Of a stretch of 64,000 bases of DNA, positions 1 through 11,740 are shown one piece after another. The notes below the pieces were generated by a model, which was not told where the DNA came from, made no database searches, and saw only the letters and a program-made list of their open reading frames with translations. Made by a program: the position numbers and the translations under genes. The stretch spans positions 2,140,501 through 2,204,500 of the forward strand of contig CM060703.1 in assembly GCA_030686995.1 (NCBI GenBank), written 5' to 3'. The DNA comes from Artemisia argyi (lineage: Eukaryota; Streptophyta; Magnoliopsida; Asterales; Asteraceae). How positions within the stretch are numbered: the first letter of the stretch is position 1; every line of letters begins with the position of its first letter.

Positions 1-136
1 ATTATTTTATTTATTATTTTATTTATTTTTTTTGTTTAGTAGTTTGCTTGGTTTGTACAATATGTGAACATATTTTAGTTTATTATGTTCTTTTTGACAA
101 TAAATTTATGGATATAAAAAATTTCGTTTAGCTCGT

Positions 137-212
137 GTCCGTTCGGGCTCGAGCCCGTTTGACCCGTTCCCGTTCGGGCTCGAGCCCATTTGGCCCATTG
201 TCCGTTCGGACT
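137..212. repeat. short tandem repeat, GTTCGGGCTCGAGCCC units
   Basis: Two full copies and one partial copy of a roughly 30 bp unit containing the palindrome GGGCTCGAGCCC lie head to tail. GC-rich CGAG-type repeats of this kind often sit in the subterminal regions of hAT-like elements in plants. No matching terminus is visible here, so the parent element is unknown. Confidence 0.55.
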
Positions 213-672
213 TGAATATTTGTATAATATGCTTTATTATTTGTATTAGTGACATTTAATGCAGGAATTGAATTTAAGTTGGTTGTACAATATGCTTGAT
301 AATTTGTATTTCTTATGTAAGGGGTGTTTTAATAAGTGCATTAATTGTATTTATTGACAAGTTAATTAATTGTATTTAATGTACATAATGATTTATTTAT
401 TGTATTTAATGTTAGTATTAATTGTATGTTAGAATTAAATATGAGGAAAATTTCTATAAGTAGCATTTGTTGTTGTACTTATAGCTTTCGAAGTTGTATT
501 GCTTAATTTTAAGTATTTCTATTAATAGTAGGCCTTCATGCTTTATAATATAGTATGATATTGTTAGTTCTAAGCTGGTTTCCTTGTCATAAATATATTA
601 AGATTTAAAAGAAAAAACATCCTTAATTCATATGCACATATGACAAACCAACTTCCAATCAGCACCCACAAC

Positions 673-705
673 TTTTATTTATTTATTTATTTATTTATTT
701 ATTTT
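673..705. repeat. (TTTA)n microsatellite
   Basis: About eight uninterrupted TTTA units in AT-rich intergenic DNA. The remainder of 1-776 shows no gene or other structure that I can support. Confidence 0.8.
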
Positions 706-776
706 AATGCCAATCACCACAACATTAGTCATTTCTACGTGCATCTTTAGTCAGACTTTTACTTAAATTGCAATAT

Positions 777-1101
777 GGATAATTACATAAAAATTTATCT
801 TACTTGTCACTTTTTTAATTTATGTGTTGCCTTTTCTTTTCTCAATTTTTTTTCCTATTTATATTAAAAACTTTTGAATTTCGATCTTTATGTTTATTTG
901 CTCATATAAAATAACCATTTTACCCTTATACTTTGTAACCATTCTATTGACAATGAATGGTAAAATGGTCATTTTATATGAACAAAAATACATATAAAAA
1001 TCGAAATCAAAAGTTTAGGGATATAATAGCAAAAAAAAAAAAAGCCTAAATATAATTAAAGTAAATGACAAGTTACATTATTACTAGCTAGATAATTATC
1101 C
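777..1101. mobile_element. foldback (MITE-like) element, about 325 bp
   Basis: The two halves form one long imperfect inverted repeat. The left arm begins GGATAATTAC and the right arm ends GATAATTATCC. Inner parts that also pair include ACTTGTCA, the T-run against the A-run, CTTTTGAATTTCG, and CATATAAAATAACCATTTTACC with its near-complement, around a loop near 935. It has no coding capacity. A target-site duplication is not clear, so the superfamily is unassigned. Confidence 0.6.
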
Positions 1102-1271
1102 CAATGCGAAAATTACTGACATGCCCCTGCATAAAAGGGTGTGTCTCAATCTACCCCAACCCTGCGCCGTTTTCAGAAATACCCCAACATTCCCCTAATA
1201 TATATACGCGACATATGGGTAAGACATGTGTCAACCATCTACGATCGGGACAAAAAAAACTATAAAATACA

Positions 1272-1279
1272 CATGTCGC

Positions 1280-1361
<82 letters not shown>

Positions 1362-1369
1362 GCGACATG
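1272..1369. repeat. perfect palindrome: (TA)n flanked by CATGTCGCGTA / TACGCGACATG
   Basis: A pure TA tract of about 78 bp is bounded by exact complementary 11 bp arms, making a perfect palindrome of about 98 bp. A further copy of TACGCGACAT lies at about 1206-1215. Tyrosine/isoleucine-rich translations across this tract are artefacts of the repeat. Confidence 0.85.
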
Positions 1370-1555
1370 CATTAAACCTTGCATGGGGAATGAGCGTTGC
1401 TTGCATGGGGAAGGAGCATTTCTGAAAAAGTAAACTTTGAATGACCGATCAAGGTGTGTTTGAGAATATAATGCAATTTTGAAGCATGTCGTGTATGAAA
1501 TTGTGCATAACCTAGAAAAGTTTTTCCATCTCATTGTGTTTTGGCTTTGTGGTAG

Positions 1556-1911
1556 TGGTGGTGGCGTTTGGTTGTTACCGGTGGAGTATTGTTGGTGGTG
1601 TAGTATTGTTGGTGGTGTGGAGTTGTGGTGGTGGTGCAGTGGTGGTGTGGTTGTTGCTGGTGCAGTGGTTTTGTGGAGAGCAGGCGGTGTTTTGTTGGTG
1701 GTGTGGTGGTGCAGTGGTGGTGTGGCGTTCTAGTGGAATATTGTTGGTTGTGTGGAGTTGTGGTGGTGGTCTGTGGTGGTGCAGTGGTGATGTGGCGTTC
1801 TGGTGGAGTATTGTTGGTGGTGTGGTTGTCTGGTGGTGGTGGTGTGGTTGTTGCTGGTGGAGTTGTGTCGTTGTTGTGGTGGTCTTGTGGTAGTGGCTGT
1901 GGTAGTGAGTA
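1556..1911. repeat. G/T-rich minisatellite (TGGTGGTG / TGTGGTGG-type units)
   Basis: Some 355 bp of degenerate short units rich in GGTGGTGTGG, GTTGTTGGTGGTGTGG and GTGGTGGTGCAGTGG, with almost no C on the + strand. Several overlapping frames stay open only because of this composition, giving Val/Trp/Gly-rich or Pro/Thr/His-rich translations, and are not counted as genes. It ends about 10 bp upstream of the proposed start of the DUF1985/Ulp1 gene. Confidence 0.8.
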
Positions 1912-1921
1912 GTGTGTCATA

Positions 1922-4246
1922 ATGGCGGAATATCGGGTAATATTGAAATATAATTTTTTTGTCATTATAATTATTGTTTATTTGTTACGTATATGTTTTG
2001 TAAATATATATTTATTATGTATTTTGGTTATTTTAGGATTATCCTGCGCAAGTTACATGTAGGAGTAGGTTGTCTTTAATTGGTCACACTAGAAAACTGA
2101 TATTGAACACCCCTAAGGAAAAAATGTTTAGAGAAACATGTTTTGGTTGGATGTTAGACATTCCGGATATGCAAGAGAGCGGGGTGTTAATACACTATTT
2201 TCTATGCCACCAAGTTGCTTGCCAAGAGGGAGACACAAACACAGTTCCATTAATATATTGTGTACGTACTCTTGATCGTTTAGGTGAGGTTGAAATTCAG
2301 TTTGGTAGGGAGGAATTTTGTCTAGTTACGGGTTTAAGGTTTGGGGTTGATTTTAGGGAGTCATATATGGATGCCTCTAACTTATTTAGGAGACGTGTGT
2401 TCCCTTCTCCTATTGATTCCCATAATATACACGTTGGTACGTTGTTAAGAATGATAAAAAACAAAGCCGACTTTAATAAGTTGAGCGATAAAGATGGGGT
2501 TCGACTTTGTTTGTTAGCTGTTTTGATGTTGGTATTGAAAGGTACTGAGGATGGGAATGTAGTGGACGGATTTTTGCTTAGGCTAGTCGAGGATTTAGAT
2601 AATTGGAATGTCTTTCCGTGGGGGTTGTATGTATGGCCAACTTTGTACAAGCATCTCCGGGATGCAGCATTTCAACGTAGGGATAAGCACTTTTCCGATG
2701 AGAGGGACCCTACTAAACCTCCTAAGTACACGTTGAATGGATTTGTATGGGCTTTTAAGGTATGTCATTAATCTATTTCTACAGTTCATGTATACATATA
2801 ATTGTGGTTATTTTAACGAATTTACTTTTTTATTTTTATTTTATTTTTAATTTTTTTTTTTAGATTTGGATATTGGAGATGTTCCCTAGAGGTGCTAGCC
2901 CTTATTTTTTCCGTCATCATCGAGTGTTGCATCCCCGGTCCGTTGCATGGAGTTGTAACAAAGTGGTCGTTAGAGAACGTATTGACAAGTTTTTGGACGA
3001 CTAATTGAGGGTGAGTTTGAGATATCCATTTTTTTTAAACTATCATGAATTTAATATTGTTTGATTTTTTTAATGTCATGTGTATTTTCTATGTTTTATT
3101 AAAGGTAAGAACACCGTTGCCTAGGCTTACACCGGATGAGTACGAAGAATTGACCGAGTGGTGGCGTGACAGTAAAGCGTATTTCGAAGGGCATCCGGTC
3201 GCACCCCCGGTTACACAGCCACAAGCATACCATTCCATGGATGATGACATACATCCGGCTGTTTTACAAAAGTTTTATTATTATGATGAGAAGATGAAAG
3301 AATATCAGCTAAAGATACAAGAGATTGAAAAAATGGTAAATAGTTTCACATCAATTTCTTTTGAGTTTATGTATAAATATCATTGAAAGGTTGTTAATTG
3401 TTTCATTAACATTTTTAATGCAGCAAAACCAACTTCGCAATAAACAACGAGTACATAGAGGATCAAGCTTTGTTGCTGATGAAAATGTTGGTTTTAGTGA
3501 CTATAGTGTGATTCAAAACACACAGGTTTTTCTTTTCTCGTGTTTTTATGTTTAGTAATTTTTAATGACGAAATGGTTATATACTAACATTACGTTATAA
3601 TTTAATATATAGGGATTCCCCCAATCCCACCGTCCATTTAGTGGTCCACCAGATGAGTCTTTCTTTGATGGAATTCATATTCCTACACCGCCCGTTGTGG
3701 CTAAGTATCCATCCCCGTTTCCATCAACCGGACATGCTGCTACCCGTACACCAATGGGTTTCGCCTCGTTTGCCACTCCTATTGATCACCAGGCTGGTCC
3801 ATCTTCCCGCCCTAACGATGCTGCTGACATCCAGGTAACCTATTATTTTTTCGATTATTATTTTTAAAATTTTCAGTATTTGTAATTGATTACTGATTGT
3901 TTTTTTTTTTTTTTAAATTTTGTTAATCTTTTTTCTGGATCCGATCGACCGACCAAGGAGGGATTGTCGTCCAGGTAAATATCAGCAATATCCTTGGACC
4001 CAACAGGGACCCACTACAATCCTCCCTAAGAAACGTGGAGCTAAGGCTAAACTAAAAAAGAGTACGACAACCCGCGATTTAACCTAGAAGAATTACTGGT
4101 TGATGATGATGATGATATTGTGCTTGTTGGTACATCTGCTAGCGGACCTTTGGTAGTTCATAATGTTGATCCTACAAAGGTACTACTAAAAATGTTTTTA
4201 ATTTATTAACATTTGCTTTATATAATTAACGAACTTGTAACGATAT

Positions 4247-4298
<52 letters not shown>

Positions 4299-5290
4299 TA
4301 AGGCGCAATAACTATGAAAGTTTTGAGGCATTCCTTTTGGACCCATACGGGATATACCTTGACTGCCATCCAACAGGTTGGGTGATGGATACTAAGTTCT
4401 TTCAATATCTACTTCCGGATTTATACAGGATGGGTAATGATCCGGGTCCAGTGGATAAACGTGGTTGGTTGTCTGACGATGTAAGTGTATTCTATTAAAT
4501 TGTTTGAGGTTTAGATTATTTAAGTTTCAAGAACATTAAATGATTTGGTTTAAACTTTTGAATCAGCATATGAATTGTTGGATAGAGCTATTAATGAGAA
4601 AACGGGAAGACAACCAACTATGGACAGTGGCTAGATCATGGACGGCATCTCTTTCCCCGACCGAGAATGGTAACGTGTCCATGCTTTCTGTAAATCCGTC
4701 GCTTAGGGGAACATTGGATGGTAGCACACGTCCGTACCCGTCAAGGGATGTAGTACGTTGGGTAAGTAAAGATCTTTCAATGTATATTTGTTTTGGATAA
4801 ATTACTCTTTACTAGACTATGCAATTGTGTATGCATAAATAAACTTTATATGTAGGTGTTGATGCCGATGAACCCGACAGGGAATCACTGGGTGACAACA
4901 ATTATAGATTTGCATGATTCCAAGTTATTGGTTCTCGGCTCTATGCACAGCATGGAACGTTGTGATGTAATAAGAAATTTTGTATTGGATTGGACCGAAG
5001 CTGTGAACACGTGTTTAGAAGAGCTGGGACATTTCAGCAGGACAGGACGTGGGCACTACAATTTTGAATTCCATTACAACGACGTACCATATCCTATCCC
5101 ACAACAAGAAAATTCTAGCGATTGTGGGGTAATCACGTGTTGGCTAATACATGAGTTTGTTATGTGTAGATGGCCACCAATGTTTGATATGTATAATGTT
5201 GTACCCTTTTTCTCCGATGTTAGATGTTCGCTTGGTAGGGTGTTTTATCTAAGTAGGTGTGAGGATACTAGTTTATGTGGATATGATTAG
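1922..5290 (+). pseudogene. DUF1985 + Ulp1 (C48) cysteine-protease gene, decayed
   Basis: Proposed exons, each with GT-AG junctions unless noted: 1922-1936 (short ATG exon), 2037-2759, 2864-3010, 3105-3335, 3424-3525, 3613-3834, about 3939-4180, 4298-4480, 4567-4761, 4856-5290. The second exon resembles DUF1985, a domain typically linked to Ulp1-like proteases in plant Mutator-like cargo genes. The last exon carries the C48 core: GNHW (His), then a Gln region and SSDCG (nucleophile Cys). The usual Asp after the His is replaced: LLVLGS is seen where families normally have a D before S. Lesions: an in-frame TAA at 3002-3004, a frameshift near 4075-4082, and the exon near 3939 preceded by CTGG rather than AG. 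In an intact member this would be a SUMO/ubiquitin-like-protein protease domain. The upstream boundary of the gene is uncertain. Confidence 0.7.
4256..4297. repeat. (TA)n tract at an intron 3' end
   Basis: A TA tract of about 40 bp ends in TATATAG, and this AG appears to be the acceptor for the next exon of the Ulp1-type gene. Confidence 0.7.
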
Positions 5291-5510
5291 TTAAGATGTT
5301 GTTAGTTGTATGGTTGAACAGTATGTAATGTTATATGTTGAAGCATAAAGTTTTTTTGTTAACATTTATTTGATTTATTTTTCAACCATACATAGACACG
5401 ATAAAATAACCGTACATAGACACGAAACAATTAAACCAGACAACGCTGTGTTTCATAAACAGTAGATAAACAATATTAAACATAAACAAAGGGTATGAAT
5501 ATGTAAATAT
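5291..5510. other. short convergent intergenic space
   Basis: About 220 bp between the 3' ends of the facing Ulp1-type and OB-fold genes. It is AT-rich, with ACATAGACACGA occurring twice (near 5391 and 5414). No gene seen. Confidence 0.5.
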
Positions 5511-6167
5511 TCATCCACTAAAAACGGTATTCTTGTCAATAACTTCAACCAAGTTCCTTTTTGTTATGTTAAGAGCAGGCGGTGATGATTTCGAGGTTAA
5601 GACCGAAACATTACGAAGTACCAAAACAGCTCCGACTTTGAGGTATTTTTTGTAATCCAGCTCTTCTGCAAGGACTTTGTGATGAATTGTACCAGCCATA
5701 GTCCCTGTTGGATCTTTTAGTGTACAGTTTAGGTCACCCAGCATGTTAGGAGTACAAGACTTGATAACAGCTACAACAAGTTCAAGTTTCCCTTTTACGC
5801 AATGCTTCTTTATATCCCCAAAACTGCCAGTTACGATGACACCTTGAGAATTAATCACCATATGAATCGCGCTCAACCATGGCCCACTAGTAAAATGTTC
5901 ATCCTCAGTGACATCCTCATTTACTTTCACTATATAATCCTGTGTTGGCACAACACAATATTCGGGGCCACCCTCTCTGATGTCTGCATTTTTTCGAAGA
6001 ATGGCTCGTTGAAGAATACCAGCCGGACCAGGTATTATCCAATCATCCTCGCTCATAGATGTTGAAGAACCCGCAACATTATGTGTTGGGGCGTATGTTG
6101 CATAATTTTTTTGTTTTGGTTGAACGAATTGGGAATTTGTGTATTCGGTTTTCTTTTGTTCAGACAT
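5511..6167 (-). CDS. HROB-type homologous-recombination OB-fold domain protein, single exon
   Basis: An uninterrupted 218-residue frame. The N-terminal 45 residues are polar and low-complexity. Next comes an acidic DDWIIPGPAGILQ segment, a signature I associate with HROB/MCM8IP-like proteins (PGPAG..Q). The C-terminal half looks like the HROB OB fold: GSFGDIKKHC, VVAVIKSCTPNMLGDL, CTLKDPTGTMAGTIHHKVL and GAVLVLRNVSV. In animals HROB recruits the MCM8-MCM9 helicase in recombination repair. Plant genomes carry many short copies of this domain near Ulp1-type transposon cargo, so I infer a dispersed cargo copy, not the housekeeping gene. An upstream in-frame ATG at 6230 is rejected because it lies before the transcription start expected from the TATA box at 6234-6241. 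No lesions seen. Confidence 0.7.
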   Translation of the reverse strand: MSEQKKTEYTNSQFVQPKQKNYATYAPTHNVAGSSTSMSEDDWIIPGPAGILQRAILRKNADIREGGPEYCVVPTQDYIVKVNEDVTEDEHFTSGPWLSAIHMVINSQGVIVTGSFGDIKKHCVKGKLELVVAVIKSCTPNMLGDLNCTLKDPTGTMAGTIHHKVLAEELDYKKYLKVGAVLVLRNVSVLTSKSSPPALNITKRNLVEVIDKNTVFSG

Positions 6168-6233
6168 TGTGTGAATTTTTATCTTTCTTACAGTGAGTAG
6201 AATTGTGAATAAATAAACGTGACTACACACCAG

Positions 6234-6241
6234 TATTTATA
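6234..6241 (-). promoter_or_regulatory. TATA box for the OB-fold gene
   Basis: On the - strand CCTATAAATACTGG lies about 67 bp upstream of the ATG at 6167. This gives an expected start of transcription near 6205-6210 and decides between the two in-frame ATGs. Confidence 0.6.
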
Positions 6242-6260
6242 GGAGAAATTTAATGGAGAT

Positions 6261-6410
6261 GTCATATCATTGTCATATTCCGCCTAACAAATTACACGTA
6301 CCCGTACGTGTCATGCAATTGTCATATCATTGTCATATTTCGCGTAAAAAGTTACACGTACCCGTATGTGTCAGGGACTTGTCAAATCAATGGCATATCA
6401 TAATTCCAAC
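6261..6410. repeat. 60 bp tandem repeat, about 2.5 copies, upstream of the OB-fold gene
   Basis: GTCATATCATTGTCATATT begins at 6261 and 6321, and a shorter diverged copy begins at 6381, a period of 60. Each full unit contains ACACGTACCCGTA(C/T)GTGTCA, a near-palindrome with ACGT cores. It lies 20-170 bp upstream of the TATA box, where an enhancer would sit. Confidence 0.75.
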
Positions 6411-6565
6411 AACTAGTAATAACGGTGACAAATTTATTTTTGGCCACAAACATAAAAACGTAGTACATTAGACATAAAAAAAGTAACGTTACAAGTCATG
6501 AACTAAACAACGAGTACATTTGTAGAAACGTTGAAGACATACGTTGCTAAGGCTAAAGACCCAAA

Positions 6566-6946
6566 TTATAGCATATAGGTATTATTTGGTTGATCAAGTA
6601 GAATTAGTGATTCTTTGTATGGGCCAATGAAGAATGAACCACCATTTGCTTCAATACCCATGTTTTGAAACAATTGGGATGTACGCTCATACACTTGTAG
6701 TTGCTTCGTTACCATTTGGTTGGTCTTAGATTCAACAATTGGTTCCGCATCTTTGGTAAATCCAACTAATATTGCCATATTCTCAATTGGAAATGGGATG
6801 GTGAATAGCACTGTACACGATGATAAAATACCACCAGCAAATTGCAACTCCCATTAGCACATAATCTTGTACTCCTCTGAAAGGAAACTTCCCGACAATA
6901 CAAGAGAGTTTCGCAATTGTGATATATAGAATGGAGGCGGAATCAT
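6566..6946 (-). pseudogene. unrecognised ORF of 127 codons with one internal stop
   Basis: From an ATG at 6946 the frame runs through residues beginning MIPPPFYISQ, meets TAA at 6854-6856, then stays open to 6566 (ending NNTYML). The downstream part has a hydrophobic stretch (CTVLFTIPFPIENMAILVGF) and a polar helix-like stretch. I do not recognise the family. It has the same strand as the OB-fold gene and sits in the same cargo-like block, so it may be a further broken gene of that unit. It could also be chance; the length is modest. Confidence 0.3.
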
Positions 6947-7037
6947 TGATGTTATATATTGAGGTATGTCTAGTACATGAAAGTGGTGAGTAACCAAATC
7001 AAACGAAACAATCATGTATCGTTTGTAGTAAATACCA

Positions 7038-10134
<3,097 letters not shown>

Positions 10135-10137
10135 GAT

Positions 10138-10150
10138 TGGTACCAGAGCC
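10138..10150 (+). other. primer binding site, initiator-Met tRNA type
   Basis: TGGTACCAGAGCC sits three bases after the LTR end. The usual plant sequence is TGGTATCAGAGCC, one base different. Confidence 0.75.
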
Positions 10151-10324
10151 AAGGTTATAGCGAACTAGGATGCATCATGATAGGGTTTATGATGTATACG
10201 ATCCCTAGACTATAACCACATTATCATAGCATCTCATCATTTCATCATAAGTGCATGTTCATTGTTTTAGGTGATTCCATTATACGAGTTATTTATTTTA
10301 TTTCACCTTGATTATCACAGAACC

Positions 10325-11303
10325 ATGTCTTCAAACCCAAACGTTGTCATACTGTACTCTATCACAGACTCCGATGTTGAAGGATCTATGTCTTCCACTG
10401 CCTTTTCACTACCACCTATTCCTCTTGTACCTATGTTGCCACTCTCGGCATCAGGTGAGGAAACCGAGCCTTTTGAGGAGGATGAGAATTCCTCATGTTT
10501 CCCCTATTGCACCACCTGAGATTACCCGTGCACCCACTGACACATCATCCTCTGCTACCACTATTCCATCAGAACCTAGACTCATGTTTCCCCGTAGGAA
10601 GATGACTATAGGTCCTAGTAAGAAAGTTTGCACTGCTACATCTACCTTTAAGATCCCTGCTATTCCTATGTTACCCACACCACCACCAGCCATACCCGCT
10701 ACTACATCCATATCTACTTCACTATTGCCGCTTAGGAAGCGTGCGAGGTTTACTACACCAGCTTCACCTACTACAGAGTCAGAATCAGAACCACCACCAG
10801 TATACCATGTAGGTGAGAGTTCGATAGCAGCTGCTGCTAGGGAGCCTACAGATGTTACTTTAGAGGATCAGTTAGGGGCTCAGCAGGAGCAGGTTGATAG
10901 TTTGGGTTATAGGGTTGATGAGGATATCACTACTCGACTTGAGGCGGTTGAGGAGCAGGTCGAGGGATTGATTTTAGGTAGAGTTAGTATCGACGTGTCG
11001 TATCATGGACTTGAGGCACGGCAGGAGGGACATCGGGAGCTGATTGACCAGCTTAGGGATGAGCTACCAGAGATACGGGATAGAGCTCAGACTACACAGG
11101 AGACTTAGGGAGAGCAGACACACCAGTTGGCAGTAGCACAGGAGAGGTTGGCTATGATGGAGGGTAGAGATGCTGCTCTTTAGCTTCGAGTTCAGCATTT
11201 AGAGGAGATTACAGTTATGATGGACAGGGAGATTCGTCGTCTGAGGAGTGCACCTGGAGCATCTGGAGCTCCTGGACCATCTAGAGCACCTGGAGGAGCC
11301 TAG
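10325..11303 (+). pseudogene. gypsy leader ORF / gag N-terminal region, frameshifted
   Basis: The frame starting MSSNPNVVILYS from 10325 stays open to 10519. Near 10490 the similarity continues in another frame (Pro/Thr/Ser-rich, then VGESSIAAAAREPTDV and a coiled-coil-like Glu/Gln/Arg region) until TAG at 11106-11108. Read-through continues past another TAG near 11181-11183 to 11303. This arrangement resembles the leader protein of gypsy elements in Asteraceae. The frameshift and stops mark it as dead. Confidence 0.55.
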
Positions 11304-11740
11304 ACATAGACTAGTATTGTATTAGCTTTTACTATTTTCCTAGTCCCGAGGTGTGGGACATAGTTCAAGAACTTGTAGTCTTTTGGTTGTTGTAGAAACA
11401 AATATATCAAGTGCGACTCTACTATGTTGGAAATGTTGTGCTATATATATATCGGTCCATGTAGGCCAAAATTTTCATGTATTATATTCATGTGTTGTGA
11501 TTATATTTATGATGTTTCATGGTTGCTCTTTATTGTTAACGTATTTATACTTGTTGTGGTTGTATCTATATGTGTCGTGGTTGTATTATTACAGGTTGTG
11601 GTTGTACTCGTACATGTCGTGGTTGTAATTATACTTGTTGTGGTTGTATATATACATGTTGTGGGCGTATACTTTTTGTACGATGACTATTTCTATTATA
11701 GTTTTCTCATGGTTGTTGTCGATTATTATTTATCAGAAGT
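11304..11740 (+). other. gypsy internal spacer with TTGTGGTTGTA repeats
   Basis: Non-coding gap between the leader ORF and gag. Between about 11550 and 11665 there are repeated GT(C/T)GTGGTTGTA(T/C) units of roughly 24 bp. No gene seen; open frames here are repeat artefacts. Confidence 0.5.

Noticed and set aside
1141..1893. Overlapping open frames rich in Tyr/Ile, Val/Trp/Gly or Pro/Thr/His
   Set aside because: They follow the (TA)n tract and the G/T minisatellite on both strands; composition alone keeps them open.
1556..1911. Telomere-like or CRISPR-like array
   Set aside because: Units are degenerate G/T repeats without TTTAGGG periodicity, spacers or any neighbouring cas-type gene; this is plant nuclear DNA.
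10138..10150. TGGTACCAGAGCC as part of a tRNA-Met gene
   Set aside because: Only the 13 bp complement of the tRNA 3' end is present, exactly at an LTR border; no cloverleaf follows.
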